Assembly (NCBI GenBank): GCA_947471745.1
Contig: CANJKZ010000263.1
Span: 806,001 to 870,000 of the forward strand
Direction: 5' to 3'
Length of the DNA stretch: 64,000 nt
Source of the DNA: Closterium sp. Naga37s-1
Taxonomy: Eukaryota > Streptophyta > Zygnematophyceae > Desmidiales > Closteriaceae
Positions within the stretch are counted from its first letter, which is position 1, and the number at the start of each line of letters is the position of its first letter. A program made the translations under genes and the position numbers. This document shows positions 9,916 to 20,300 of the stretch, one piece after another. The notes under the pieces were generated by a model. The model ran no database searches, had not been told where the DNA came from, and worked only from the letters and a program-made list of their open reading frames with translations.

Positions 9916-12900
9916 CTACCCCCCTCCCAAGGAGGCGACGTCCGCGGCGCCTGCAGACTGGAGGTACGCTTGGAGGCAAGCGTTGTCGGGAGACAGCGAG
10001 GACGAAGGAACCCAGGTGTCGTCTGCTGCGTCGTAACCACGCCAACGAACCAAGAAGTCGATGAAAGAGACACCCCCCTGGAGACGGCGACGGTGCCGGA
10101 GGATGCGCTGGATCTGGTAGTCGGGCTCGTCGGTGTCAACAGCTACTGGCAGTGGAGTGCGATCACGGCCCGAGAAGGTGGCGTTGGGATCGGTGTATGG
10201 ACGAAGGAGAGACATGTGGAATGACAGGTGCATGCGGAAATGAGCGGGAAGGCGGAGGCGGTATGCGACTGGACCAAGTGCGCGCTCAATGACGAATGGA
10301 CCAATGAAACGTGGACGAAGCTTGCTGTCCTGTGGCAGTCGGAGGTTGCGGCTATCCAAGAGAACACGGTCGCCGACTACGAACGACACCTCACGACGAC
10401 TGCGGTTGGTGGTGCGTGCCATGTGTGCATTTGCGAGCTCAAGGTGCTTCCTCACGTGATCATGGATGAATGTGAGATGCTGGTGGAAGTTGTCCGCACG
10501 AGGGACTGTGGGTGTGAGATCGACACGAGTGGGGACGTTGGGGTGCTGACCGTACAGTGCGAAGAACGGTGACATGCCTGTGGACGAGTGGTGCGTGTTG
10601 TTGTAAGCGAACTCGGCCATGCTCAGCTTTTTGTCCCATGCGGCTGCGTCATGCATCGTGATGCTGCGAAGAATCTGCTCCAAGGTCTGGTTCACACGCT
10701 CTGTCCGTCTGTCTCTGGATGGTACGCAGACGACATGGCTAAGCGAGTCCCAAACAGTGCGAAAAGCTGCTTCCAGAACTTCGAAGTGAATCTAGGGTCG
10801 CGGTTTGAGATGATGGAATTTGGAACCCCGTGCAGTCGGACTACGTTATCTACGAACAGCGTCGCGGCTTCCTCTGCTGTGACCTTGCCGTGCGTGGGGA
10901 TGAAGTGCGCTGCTCGAGAAAACTTATCCACTACCACGAAGATGGCGTCGTGACCCCTAACTGTGCGCGGTAAAGCCATGATGAAGTCCATCGTAACTAC
11001 CTGCCAAGGGCGGCCGGGTGGTGGAATCGGCTGCAAAAGTCCGGCCTTGCGCGGGCGAGAGGACTTCGTACGCTGACATGTGTCGCACGAGCGAATGTAA
11101 TCCTCTACGTCTGCTGCAAGCCCTGGCCAGTAGTACGTGCGACTAAGCGTCTTAGCCGTCTTATCTGCTCCGAAGTGACCTGCACTAACGACATCGTGTG
11201 CCTCGGAAAGAAGGAGCTGTCGAAGAGGGCGGTAGGCTGGAACCCAAATCCGTGTGGTACCCTTCCGTATGTAGACACTACCCTGCACCTCTGCTCCTGC
11301 GGGCGGCTGCGGTGTGAAGTCGGGATCTACTGTGTAACCGTGCTCGAAGAGTGCTGTGAGAAGTGGATGGCCGGCAGTGACTGTGAGGCTAGCGAGCTGG
11401 CAACTAGGGCGAGTGAGCGGGTCTGCTGGGTTGCGAACGACTGGCTTGTACTCTATCCTGTAGTGGAAACTCCCCTCCATGATCTCCATCCATCTAGCCT
11501 GGCGACAACTCAGCTGCGACTGCGACTTGAGGAAACGAAGCGAACAGTCTGTGCGTATAACACTATCTGCCCCCTCTAGGTAGCACCTCCACACCTTATA
11601 CGCATGGATGATCGCGAGCGCCTCCTTATCGTGTATGGGATAGTTCAACTCCACTCCCCTAAGCTTACGCGACGCGTACGCGATCGGCTGCAACCCGCGT
11701 CCCTGGTCCTGAAGAAGCACTGCTCCTATGGCCTGATCTGATGCATCGGTCACTACAACGTACGGGCGAGTGGGGTCTGGGTACGACAGTGTTTTTGAAG
11801 ACGTGAGCGACTGGTTCATCTGCTCGAATGCCTGCTGCTGCGCTGGACCCCAATCGAAATCTACGCCCTTCCGAAGTAGGTCGGTGAGTGGACTAGCTAT
11901 CGATGCGTAACCCTGAACAAAACGACGGTAGTAGTTCGCGAATCCGAGGAAACTCTGCAACTCCTTGACTGAGGTCGGTGCTATCCAATCCTGTACTGCT
12001 GCGATCTTCTTCGGGTCGGTCCTAATGCCACTAGCGGATACGACGTGTCCTAGGAACTCGACCTCAGGGAGAAAGAACTCGCACTTTGACTGCTTCGCGT
12101 ACAGCTTCTCCCTCCGCAAGACCTCAAAGACCCTCTGCAAGTGCTGCACGTGCTCCTCTTTCGACTTGGAGAAGATCAGTATGTCGTCTAGGTAAACTAC
12201 AACGAACGAACCTAGGAACTCGGAGAGGACGGTGTTCATGAGCGTCTGAAATGTCGCTGGGGCGTTGGTCAAACCGAACGGTAGAACCCTAAACTCGTAC
12301 AACCCCTGCTTCGTACGAAACGCCGTCTTATGCTGGTCCTCTGGAACTACGCGAATCTGGTGGTAACCCGAACGAAGGTCGATCTTGGAGAAAACTCTAG
12401 CGCCCTGCACTGCATCTAGGAGATCCTCTACTCTCGGAACTGGGAATCTATTCTTGACGGTGGCGGCGTTCAGTGCGCGGTAGTCTATGCACATCCGTAA
12501 CCCTCCGTCTTTCTTAGGCGCGAAAAGGATCGGTGCTGCCCAAGGCGATCTAGATGGCTGTATGAACCCCTGCGCTAGGAAATGCCTAACCTGTTGCGTC
12601 ATCTCCTCTGTCTCCGCTGGACTCAACCTCCACTGCGGCTTCGCTACTGGTCTGCTTCCCGGCTCCAATTCTATCCGATGGTCTACTGCTCGGCTGGGAG
12701 GCAACCCTGGGGGCAACTCGTCGGGGAAGACGTCTGCGAACTCTGCTCACAGTGCACTCACCTCAGCAGGAAGAGTCGCCTTCTCACCAACTGCTGCACT
12801 CCCTCCTTTCCCCTCCTCAGCTTCCACCTCCTTAAGGAAAACCGCGAAGATCCGTGCCGCACGCTTCACCAGCTGCCGCACATGAACAGCATTGATGATG

Positions 12901-14535
12901 GCTATGGAGGATGTGGACCCATCACTCCACTGTGGCAGCTCCCGGAACTCCCCGTCTACCTTGACGCTGCAGCTTCCCTGAGCCCAATCGAACTGTGTAC
13001 TAACCGGCCGTAGCCAATCTCTCCCGAAGATGAAATCGTATCCGTCCAGCGTCGCAGAGTCGAAATCACGCCTAACTGTGATCGGTCCTAGCACTACGCG
13101 CAACTTGCGAAGGATTGGTCCTATGTGGAGAGGCGTCCCATCTACCATGCGTGCGTCTTTGAAGTTGACTGCCGAATCTGCTTCGAGATGGAGACGACTA
13201 ACTAGCGATGAAGAGACAAAAGAGTGGCTAGCCCCGCTATCTACGAGAATCTTGACCGGAACTCCACGAAGCTTCCCTAGAAGCACGACTGGACGATCAA
13301 CAGCGTCTACCGAGTTCGGCGTAGATGACTGCTCCAGAGCTGTCTCCTCTACGTCGGTTGACTTGGCGGGTTCGGAAGCGTCCACACCAGCTAGCGACCC
13401 GTTATCTACTGGCGGTTTCCGTTTCCCTGCTGCCGCTCCTTAAGCTGTGGGCAGTCCCGCTTCATGTGTCCCGTCTTTTTGCAGTAGTGACAGTTCCCCC
13501 TAAATCCCGTTTTCTGTGAGCCATCACTGTTAACTGCACCAATCTCCATGGGCGATGGTCCGTCCCTCGATCGAGCGTCGTTGATCGGTCTGTTGTATCC
13601 CCTATCGCGATCGTCACGACCCCGTCGGCTTCGTACTGCGTTCTGCGGCTGCGACAACTGACTCGAAGGTGGACAACCCGTCAATCGCTATAACTTTCGC
13701 TATGTCTGGCTTCAACCCTTCGAGGTAGCGATCGCGCATCTCTGCTTCCGTGATGTCGTCTATTTCGTTGCAGATGCTCAAGAACCGTCATGTGTACTCC
13801 TGGACGTTCCCTATCTGGCGGAAATGACGCAGACGCTTCCTAGCAGCTTCGGAGGCGTTCACCAAGTCGAACCTACTTTTTAGCTCCGCTTCAAATCCTT
13901 CCCATGTCATCGGAACCGTGGTAACACCCAAGGCTAAACTCCCTAGGCTTGAAGTTGCAGCTGCATGCCCCACGCCCTGTTGATGCCCGTCTGTCTGAGC
14001 CCTTCTTACAGCAGTTTGCGTGAGTTGGCGCCACCACTCCAAGGCCGGGCCCCTCAGCAGCGTAACGGAGTACTCGATCCGCTGCTGCGCGTCCGCCTCT
14101 TGCACCCCGCTCGCGGCGAAGTAATTGTTCAGCATGAAGAACCACGTTCGCACGTTCGCGTCGCGTTGACTTGGGTCGAACTACTCGGGTTTCTGCGGCT
14201 TGAGTGCGCTTCGACGTTCCGGCAGCGCTTCCGCGCCCGTCGACGTGGTGGGTGCAGGAGATGGTGCGGCATGTCCATGAGAAATTGACGCGAATTCACG
14301 AAGCTGTTGCATTTCAGCTCGTACCTGACGATTTTCCAGCGTCAACGCTTCGAGTTGGCGCATGAGTTGAGCAAGCGCATTGCCCATGTCATTGGGGAGA
14401 GCGTTCATGGTCTCGTCCATGTTGGCTCGACGACTCCAAGTCTGCAAGTCGGCACCGCGGGACGATGACGTCGTAGTCTCGTCGTCGACGGTCGCTCGTT
14501 GGAAGTCGCTCCCCACGAAGGCTCGTGATACCAAG

Positions 14536-14911
14536 TGTTAGGCCCCTTGGCCTAAATCCGCTAAAGATTAGCGGGGTCGACTAAGTCGAGGACGAAACGT
14601 GGCGGAAGACTTTGGCGAAAGAACTATTGGCGAAATAGGCGAAGAAGTTACTGAGTAATTGAAGAGTTGAATGAGAATTGGTTGAGAATGGATTGATATT
14701 GGCAAGTACAAGAGAGGTTTATATAGCGAACAAGAGAGTATGTTGGAAAGTAGTTTGTGGGACTAGGAATTGGAAAGCTAGAAGACTAGAGTGCCACGTG
14801 GCACAAGGAAATCTGGGAAATCCCAAAGGGATTGGATGAAGATAAGGTTGGGATTAGGCTGGGGGACTGTTTAGGGTAAAATACCCTTGAACAGTAAAGT
14901 ACCCCGTAACA
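14536..14911 (-). repeat. 5' LTR of the chromovirus (right copy)
   Basis: 376 bp, next to the minus-strand priming site at about 14523-14534. Confidence 0.93.
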
Positions 14912-15151
14912 CCGTCTATCACGCCCGCTCCAAGCACATCGAGCTCCGCTACTTCTTCATCCGCGAGCTCGTCCAGAAGGGCCTCATTGCTGTTCGAAAA
15001 ATTGCAGCAGAGGCTAACCTGGCCGACCTCTTCACCAAGGCCCTCCTTCGCCCTGCGCACTCTGCCCTCCTCCGCCTCATTAGCCTCGCTCGCCCGGGCG
15101 CCCCTTGATTCAGGGGTTGTTCTCTTCTAGTGTTAGCATGCTAAGGGGTTG

Positions 15152-15523
15152 TGTTAGAAATATACATTGTAACATGCCAACACTTGTGACTGTATACCAA
15201 TTGTGGTGCACAATTGGGTTGGGCTTGCATTATTGGGTGCCAATCCACCCAATTGTGGTGGAGCCCCCAAATGCAACCCACTTGGCTTATGGTTGCCTCA
15301 CTTCCCACAAGTGAGGCCAACCCAACTCAAGTGGGCCTAAGGTTGCCTCACTTCCACAAAGTGTCGGCAACCCAACCCACTTGACCTAAGGTTGCCTCAA
15401 TCCCCAAAGTGAGGCCAACCCAACCTATCGTCAAACTTGCCCTTCCCCTCCAAGCTTCTCTTCCATCTATGCATGCTTGTTTCGTCTCTAATGAAATCAC
15501 TTGTTCAGTCTACAACTTTCACA
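15152..15523 (+). repeat. Probable 3' LTR of copia B
   Basis: It begins TGTTAGAAATATAC after the run AAGGGG and ends TTTCACA. No partner LTR is present, so the borders are inferred from the TG..CA ends. Inside it, about 15277-15425 holds three imperfect ~48-bp tandem units built around GGTTGCCTCACTT and CAACCCAAC. Confidence 0.6.
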
Positions 15524-16017
15524 GCACGCAGGCCTGTTTGGGACGGGATGGGGTGGGCAGCGCGAGGTAGGCAGCTACGGCTATGTGTGTGCGCGCATGC
15601 AGCCGCGGCTAGTGTGGGTGAGGCAACAAGGCGGGCTGCTGCACCTACGCAGCTGCGAGCGCGCAGCAGTGGGCGGGCAGGATGGGCCTGCGAACGGGCG
15701 GGACGGGGCGTGCGAATGGGCGGGACGGGGCGGGCGAAGGAGTAGGGCGGGGCCTGCTTTGCAGGCGGGGCGCGGCCTGCTAAGGGGCGGGGCGGGGCGC
15801 GGCTGGCTAAGAGACGGGGCAGGGCGGGCTAGGCTAGGCACGGAAAGTTACCTACTTGTGATACCATCTCAGAGATTGAACTGCGGCATGAATTGGATTA
15901 GAAAGAGTTGGAGTACATGTACAAACCCTAGGAGTGATGTGCCTCACTATAGCCTAGCATACAGATATATATAGTTTGACAGGTCCCGAGTATAGGATAC
16001 AGGTTTTTCTCTCGACA
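15524..16017 (-). mobile_element. 5' end of an old copia element (LTR, priming site, GC-rich leader)
   Basis: On the minus strand, 16017-15868 reads as a ~150-bp LTR (TGTCGAGAG to TCTCTGAGA) that aligns loosely with the copia C LTR (shared GGCTATAGTG and TAGGGTTT blocks). It is followed by a priming site TGGTATCACAAG (15867-15856) and a leader of GC-rich, GGGCGGGG-type repeats like those of copia C. No coding part remains. It may be the counterpart of the 3' end at 6934-7680. It is broken. Confidence 0.6.
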
Positions 16018-16145
16018 TTCTCCTACTTTTACCATATCCATTACTAGTCTAGCATTCCTGTTGTTGTAACCGATGGTTATGATAACATTCCCGAAGGCTT
16101 CACTTAACGCATCGCTTCATAACGAGGCAGCGCACCTGTACCTGT

Positions 16146-16277
16146 TGTCAGAACATTATAGCTTATGCTGTTGTGTAGGCTATAGTGGGGTATCCCATAA
16201 GGGGTACAACCAATTAGGGTTTCATATTTGTACTCACTTCATTTCATAGTTCATTCATTCTTGTTCAAATCTTCTCA
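16146..16277 (+). repeat. 5' LTR of copia C
   Basis: 132 bp, paired with 23508-23639. Borders are fixed by the CCTGT duplication. Confidence 0.95.
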
Positions 16278-16399
16278 TGGTATCGAGCAGGTTCCCCCTT
16301 GGGAACTGTGCTTAGGGCCCACCACATCGATTTTTTTTTTTTCCTGCCCGAAGCGCGCTCAGCCCGAGTCGCGCTTCGGGCCCTCACTTCGTCGAGCCG

Positions 16400-17222
16400 C
16401 CCTAGCGGCCCTGCACTGCGGCCCCGCCACCCGTCTCCGCGGCCCCGCCGCCCGTCTTCGCGGCCCCGCCGCCTCTCTCCTAGCGGCTCCGCCGCCCTAC
16501 CTAGCGGCCCCGCCGCCCTACCTCGCGGCCTCGCCGCCCCATTGCGCGGCCCCGCCGCCCTACCTAGCGGCCCCGCCGCCCCATCGCGGCCCCGCCGCCC
16601 CATCGCGCGGCCCCGCCGCCCCATCGCGCGGCCCCGCCGCCCTTCCTCGCGGCCCCGCCACCCCATCGCGCGGCCCCGCCGCCCCATCGCGCGGCCCCGC
16701 CGCCCCATCGCGCGGCCCCGCCGCCCTACCTAGCGGCCCCGCCGCCCTTCCTCGCGGCCCCGCCACCTTACCTGCGGCCCCGCCCTTACCTGCGGCCCCG
16801 CCGCCCTCTGCTGCGGCCCCGCCACCTTACCTGCGGCCCCGCCACCTTACCTGCGGCCCCGCCACCTTACCTGCGGCCCCGCCGCCCTCTGCTGCGGCCC
16901 CGCCACCCTATCTGCGGCCCCGCCACCCTACCCGCGGCCACGCCGCCCTTACCAGCGGCCCCGCCGCCCTTACCTGCGGCCCCGTGCCCTGCAGCAGCAC
17001 AGCCGAGCCGCCCAGCAGCCGAGCCGCCGAGCCGCCCAGCAGCCGAGCCGCCCAGCAGCCGAGCCGCCGAGCCGCCGAGCAGCCGAGCCGCCCAGCAGCC
17101 GAGCCGCCCAGCGGCCGCGCCGCCCAGCAGCCGAGCCGCCCAGCAGCCGAGCCGCCCAGCAGCTGAGCCGCCGAGCCGCCGGGCCGCCCAGCAGCTGAGC
17201 CGCCGAGCCGCCGCGCCGCCCT
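16400..17222 (+). repeat. GC-rich tandem-repeat leader of copia C
   Basis: From about 16400 to 16985 the sequence repeats GCGGCCCCGCCGCCC-type units of 15-24 bp. From about 16994 to 17222 it switches to CAGCAGCCGAGCCGCC-type units of about 15-16 bp. All six frames stay open over long stretches, so long frames here (for instance 16228-17166) are composition artefacts. It lies between the priming site and the gag start. Confidence 0.9.
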
Positions 17223-17319
17223 CCTTCAGGGCCGCCCGACCTGCCCAGTCTGGTGAGCACAGCGCCTTTTCACTGCACTGTCCTCACCCCACTGTTTGCG
17301 CTGCTAGTCGTCTAGGGTC

Positions 17320-20300
17320 ATGGCTACCCCTAGTGTTCTCGCCTTTGACGCTGAGGGTAGGGCCATTGACTTTGAGGTCTGGGTAGATGACCTGCAGCTG
17401 TTCTTACAGTGCGATAGGGCAGACGGCCTCTCTCTCTTTGACCTCACCTCTGGCACCTCCACTGCCCCTGCTGCTGATGCTGACGCCACTGTTCGCTCCC
17501 AGTGGGCCACGCGCGACGCTGCTGCACGTCTTGCTGTGCGTCGCCACCTCCCTACCTCCGAGCGTGCGCACTTTAGTCAGTACAAGAGTGCTCAGACCTT
17601 GTACGACGCTGTAGTTGCGCGCTACTCCTCCCCTGCCACTGCTGCACTGAGCCGTCTCATGCTACCGTACCTCTTTCCTGATCTTACTGCCTTTCCCACA
17701 GTCACTGACCTCATTACGCACCTCCGCACTAGTGACACTCGCTACCGCGCTGCACTCCCTCCTGACTTCTGCGCCAGGAACCCCCCCTCCATGTACATCA
17801 CTCTTTACTACATAGTCACTCGCCTTCCTGACTCCCTTCGCGTAGTCAGGGACCACTTTCTCTCTGTCTGTCCCACCACTCTCACTGTTGACCTCCTCGA
17901 GAAGTCCCTCCTAGCGGCCGAGAAGAGCATCGTCGCTGTAGGGGCCTCTCGTGGTGACCCGCGCACCCCCATCTTTGAGGGGTGTTCCCCCTCCCCCCTT
18001 CTGCCCTCTGTTGCCTCTGCTGCTGCGGCCGACCTCCTTGTTCTTGAGTCGGTCGGTGCGGCGTCTGCCCCTAGCGGGAGACGCCGCTCTGGCAAGGGCA
18101 AGGGGGGCAAGGGCGCTGGAGGAGCGAGCGGGGGCGGTGGAGGTGGAGGTGGCGGCAGTTGGGGGAGTGGGGGTGGCGGTGGGAGTGGAGGTGGGGGTGG
18201 AGGGGTCGGTGGCGGCAGTGGAGGTGGAGGTGGCGGCGGCGGTGGCGGTGGGAGCGGAGGTGGCGGAGGTGGCGGAGGTGGAGGCGGCGGCGGAGGCGGA
18301 GGCGGCGGCAGTAGCGGAGGCGGCGGAGGCGTCGGAGGCGGCGGGGGTGGCGGTGGTGCTGGTCGCGGGTCTTCGCAGAGGAGTGGCTCCGGTGGTGGCT
18401 CGCGCCAGCAGCAGCAGCGTGGTCGTGACACCCTGTCCCCTCAGCAGCTTCGTGAGTGGTACACTGCGCGTCAGCGGGGTGGGGGTTTTGGTCCGTGCTC
18501 CTACGTTTTGCGCACTGGCGACCGTGCGGGTGAGCAGTGTGGGGGTGCCCACCCCACCCAGCGCTGCTTTGGCCGCCTGACGGACGCGTGGCGTCACCAG
18601 TTCCCGGAGGCCTCCGAGATCCCTCGCTGGGGCGAGCTGTCTAGGGCGGGTGTTGCCATCTATGATCTTGACTTTGATGCTATTCTCTCTGCCATGTATG
18701 CTGTGTCTATTAGTGATGAGGGTGACTGTTACCGGTGTTTCCCGCCCGATCCGGGCATTGAGACTGCTGCTCTAGGTCCTGGTGAGGCTGCTGCCCTAGG
18801 TGCTTGCGACGCTGCTGCTCTAGGTGCTCGTGTGTCTGCGTCCTCAGGTACTGGTGAGTCTGCGCTCTCAGGTACTGCGTCGGCTTCGGCCTCCCTCACC
18901 TTCACCCTTGACTCTGGGGCGTCTCGCTCCTTCTTTCGGGACCGCACCACACTCACACCGCTGAGTCGACCGGTTGCAGTGTCTCTGGCTGACCCCTCTG
19001 GGGGTCCTGTCCTGTCTCGCTTCTCCACAGTCCTCCCGTGTCCGGCGGCTCCCTCTGGCACCCTGTCTGGTCTCTACCTCCCCTCGTTCTCTACGAACCT
19101 GGTGAGTGGTGCTGACCTACAGGATGCGGGGGTCCACCAGTTCACTCCTGCACGTCAGAGAGTGACCCACTGTACAGAGGCTGGCACAGGCCGACACCTG
19201 GCTACGTTCACCCGTCAGCCGGGGTCGAGCCTGTACACTCTGACCACTGCGTCTCCTCCAGTTGCTGAGTCTGGTAGGGTAGTTACGTCGGGTCAGGTGT
19301 TTGCTGCGGCGTCCAGGTCTGGTCCTGAGTCTGCCCCCTGTTCGTGTCGTCTCCTGTCTCACGAGACTCTCCTCTGGCACCACCGCCTTGGCCACCCCTC
19401 TCTGCTTCGGCTCAGAGGTATGGCCTCCCGTCTTCTTGTGTCCGGTCTCCCCCGGTCCCTCCCTCCCCTTCCTCAGGGCCCTGGCCCTGCCTGTGTCCCC
19501 TGTGTCGAGGGGCGCCTGCGTGCTGCCCCTCACTCCTCCCAGTTTCCTCCGACAGAGGCCCCGTTGCAGACACTTCACATGGACGTGTGGGGCCCAGCCC
19601 GCGTCCGTGGACAGGGTCACGAGCGCTACTTCCTGCTCGTTGTTGACGACTACTGGCGTTACACCACAGTCTTCCCCTTGCGCAGCAAGGGTGATGTCAC
19701 TGAGGTGCTGATCGACTGGATCCGCGCAGCTCGTCTCCAGCTCAGGCAGAGCTTCGGCTCGGACTTTCCTGTTCTGCGTCTGCACTCGGACAGAGGCGGA
19801 GAGTTCTCCTCTGGCCTTCTGCGTGCCTACTGTCGTGCACGGGGCATCCGTCAGACCTTCACGCTTCCGGACTCACCGCAGCAAAATGGGATTGCTGAGC
19901 GCCGCATTGGCATGGTCATGGACGTCGCTCGTACGTCTATGATGCATGCGGCTGCCCCCCATTTTCTGTGGCCGTTTGCGGTGAGGTACGCGGCGCATCA
20001 GATCAACCTCCACCCCAGGGTCTCCAGGCCGGAGACCTCCCCAGCCTTGCTGTGGACGGGGAAGGTTGGCGATGCGTCGGCGTTCCGGGTCTGGGGATCT
20101 CGGGCGTTTGTCCGCGACCTGTCTGCGGACAAACTATCCCCTCGTGCTGCTCCTTGCGTCTTCCTGGGGTTCCCCCCTGACGCGCCTGGGTGGCAGTTTT
20201 ACCACCCCACCTCTCGCCGTGTTCTGTCCTCCCAGGACGTCACGTTTGACGAGTCGGTCCCCTACTACCGCCTCTTCCCCTACCGCACTCCGTCCCTCCC

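Larger units (their letters stand above)
9540..14911 (-). mobile_element. Ty3/gypsy chromovirus inserted in copia B
   Basis: Full-length structure of 5372 bp. LTRs of 376 bp lie at 9540-9915 and 14536-14911 (TGTTAGG to GTAACA), and the 5-bp target duplication CCGTC is at 9535-9539 and 14912-14916. On the minus strand a priming site TGGTATCACGAG follows the right LTR, and a purine tract GGGAGGGGGG precedes the left LTR. Parts in minus-strand order are gag (about 14.5-13.8 kb), a CCHC knuckle (CHYCKKTGHMKRDC, near 13.45 kb), protease (VDSGASHS, near 13.2 kb), RT (YLDDIL, near 12.2 kb), RNase H, integrase with HHCC, and a C-terminal chromodomain (RWRGYD, near 10.0 kb). The LTRs differ at about 8 of 376 positions by eye (~2%), so it is fairly young. 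It is broken, with roughly five breaks. Confidence 0.93.
7681..15523 (+). mobile_element. Copia element B, 5'-truncated, interrupted by a chromovirus
   Basis: What remains is the Gln-rich linker after integrase, RT (YVDDIIL near 8820), RNase H, the end of pol (stop near 15108) and a probable 3' LTR at 15152-15523. The RNase H region is split by a Ty3/gypsy element at 9540-14911. Removing it leaves DPV from one side and YHARSKHIE from the other in register, as expected for a clean insertion. Gag, protease, integrase and the 5' LTR are absent. The element is broken, with several breaks besides the insertion, and is clearly older than its guest. Confidence 0.88.

Noticed and set aside
16228-17166. 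312-codon Pro/Ala/Arg-rich open frame in the copia C leader
   Set aside because: It is made of GC-rich tandem repeats that keep all frames open. It starts inside the LTR and has no domain.
17808-18597. Long Pro-rich frames on the minus strand
   Set aside because: Antisense of the poly-Gly codon tract in copia C gag.
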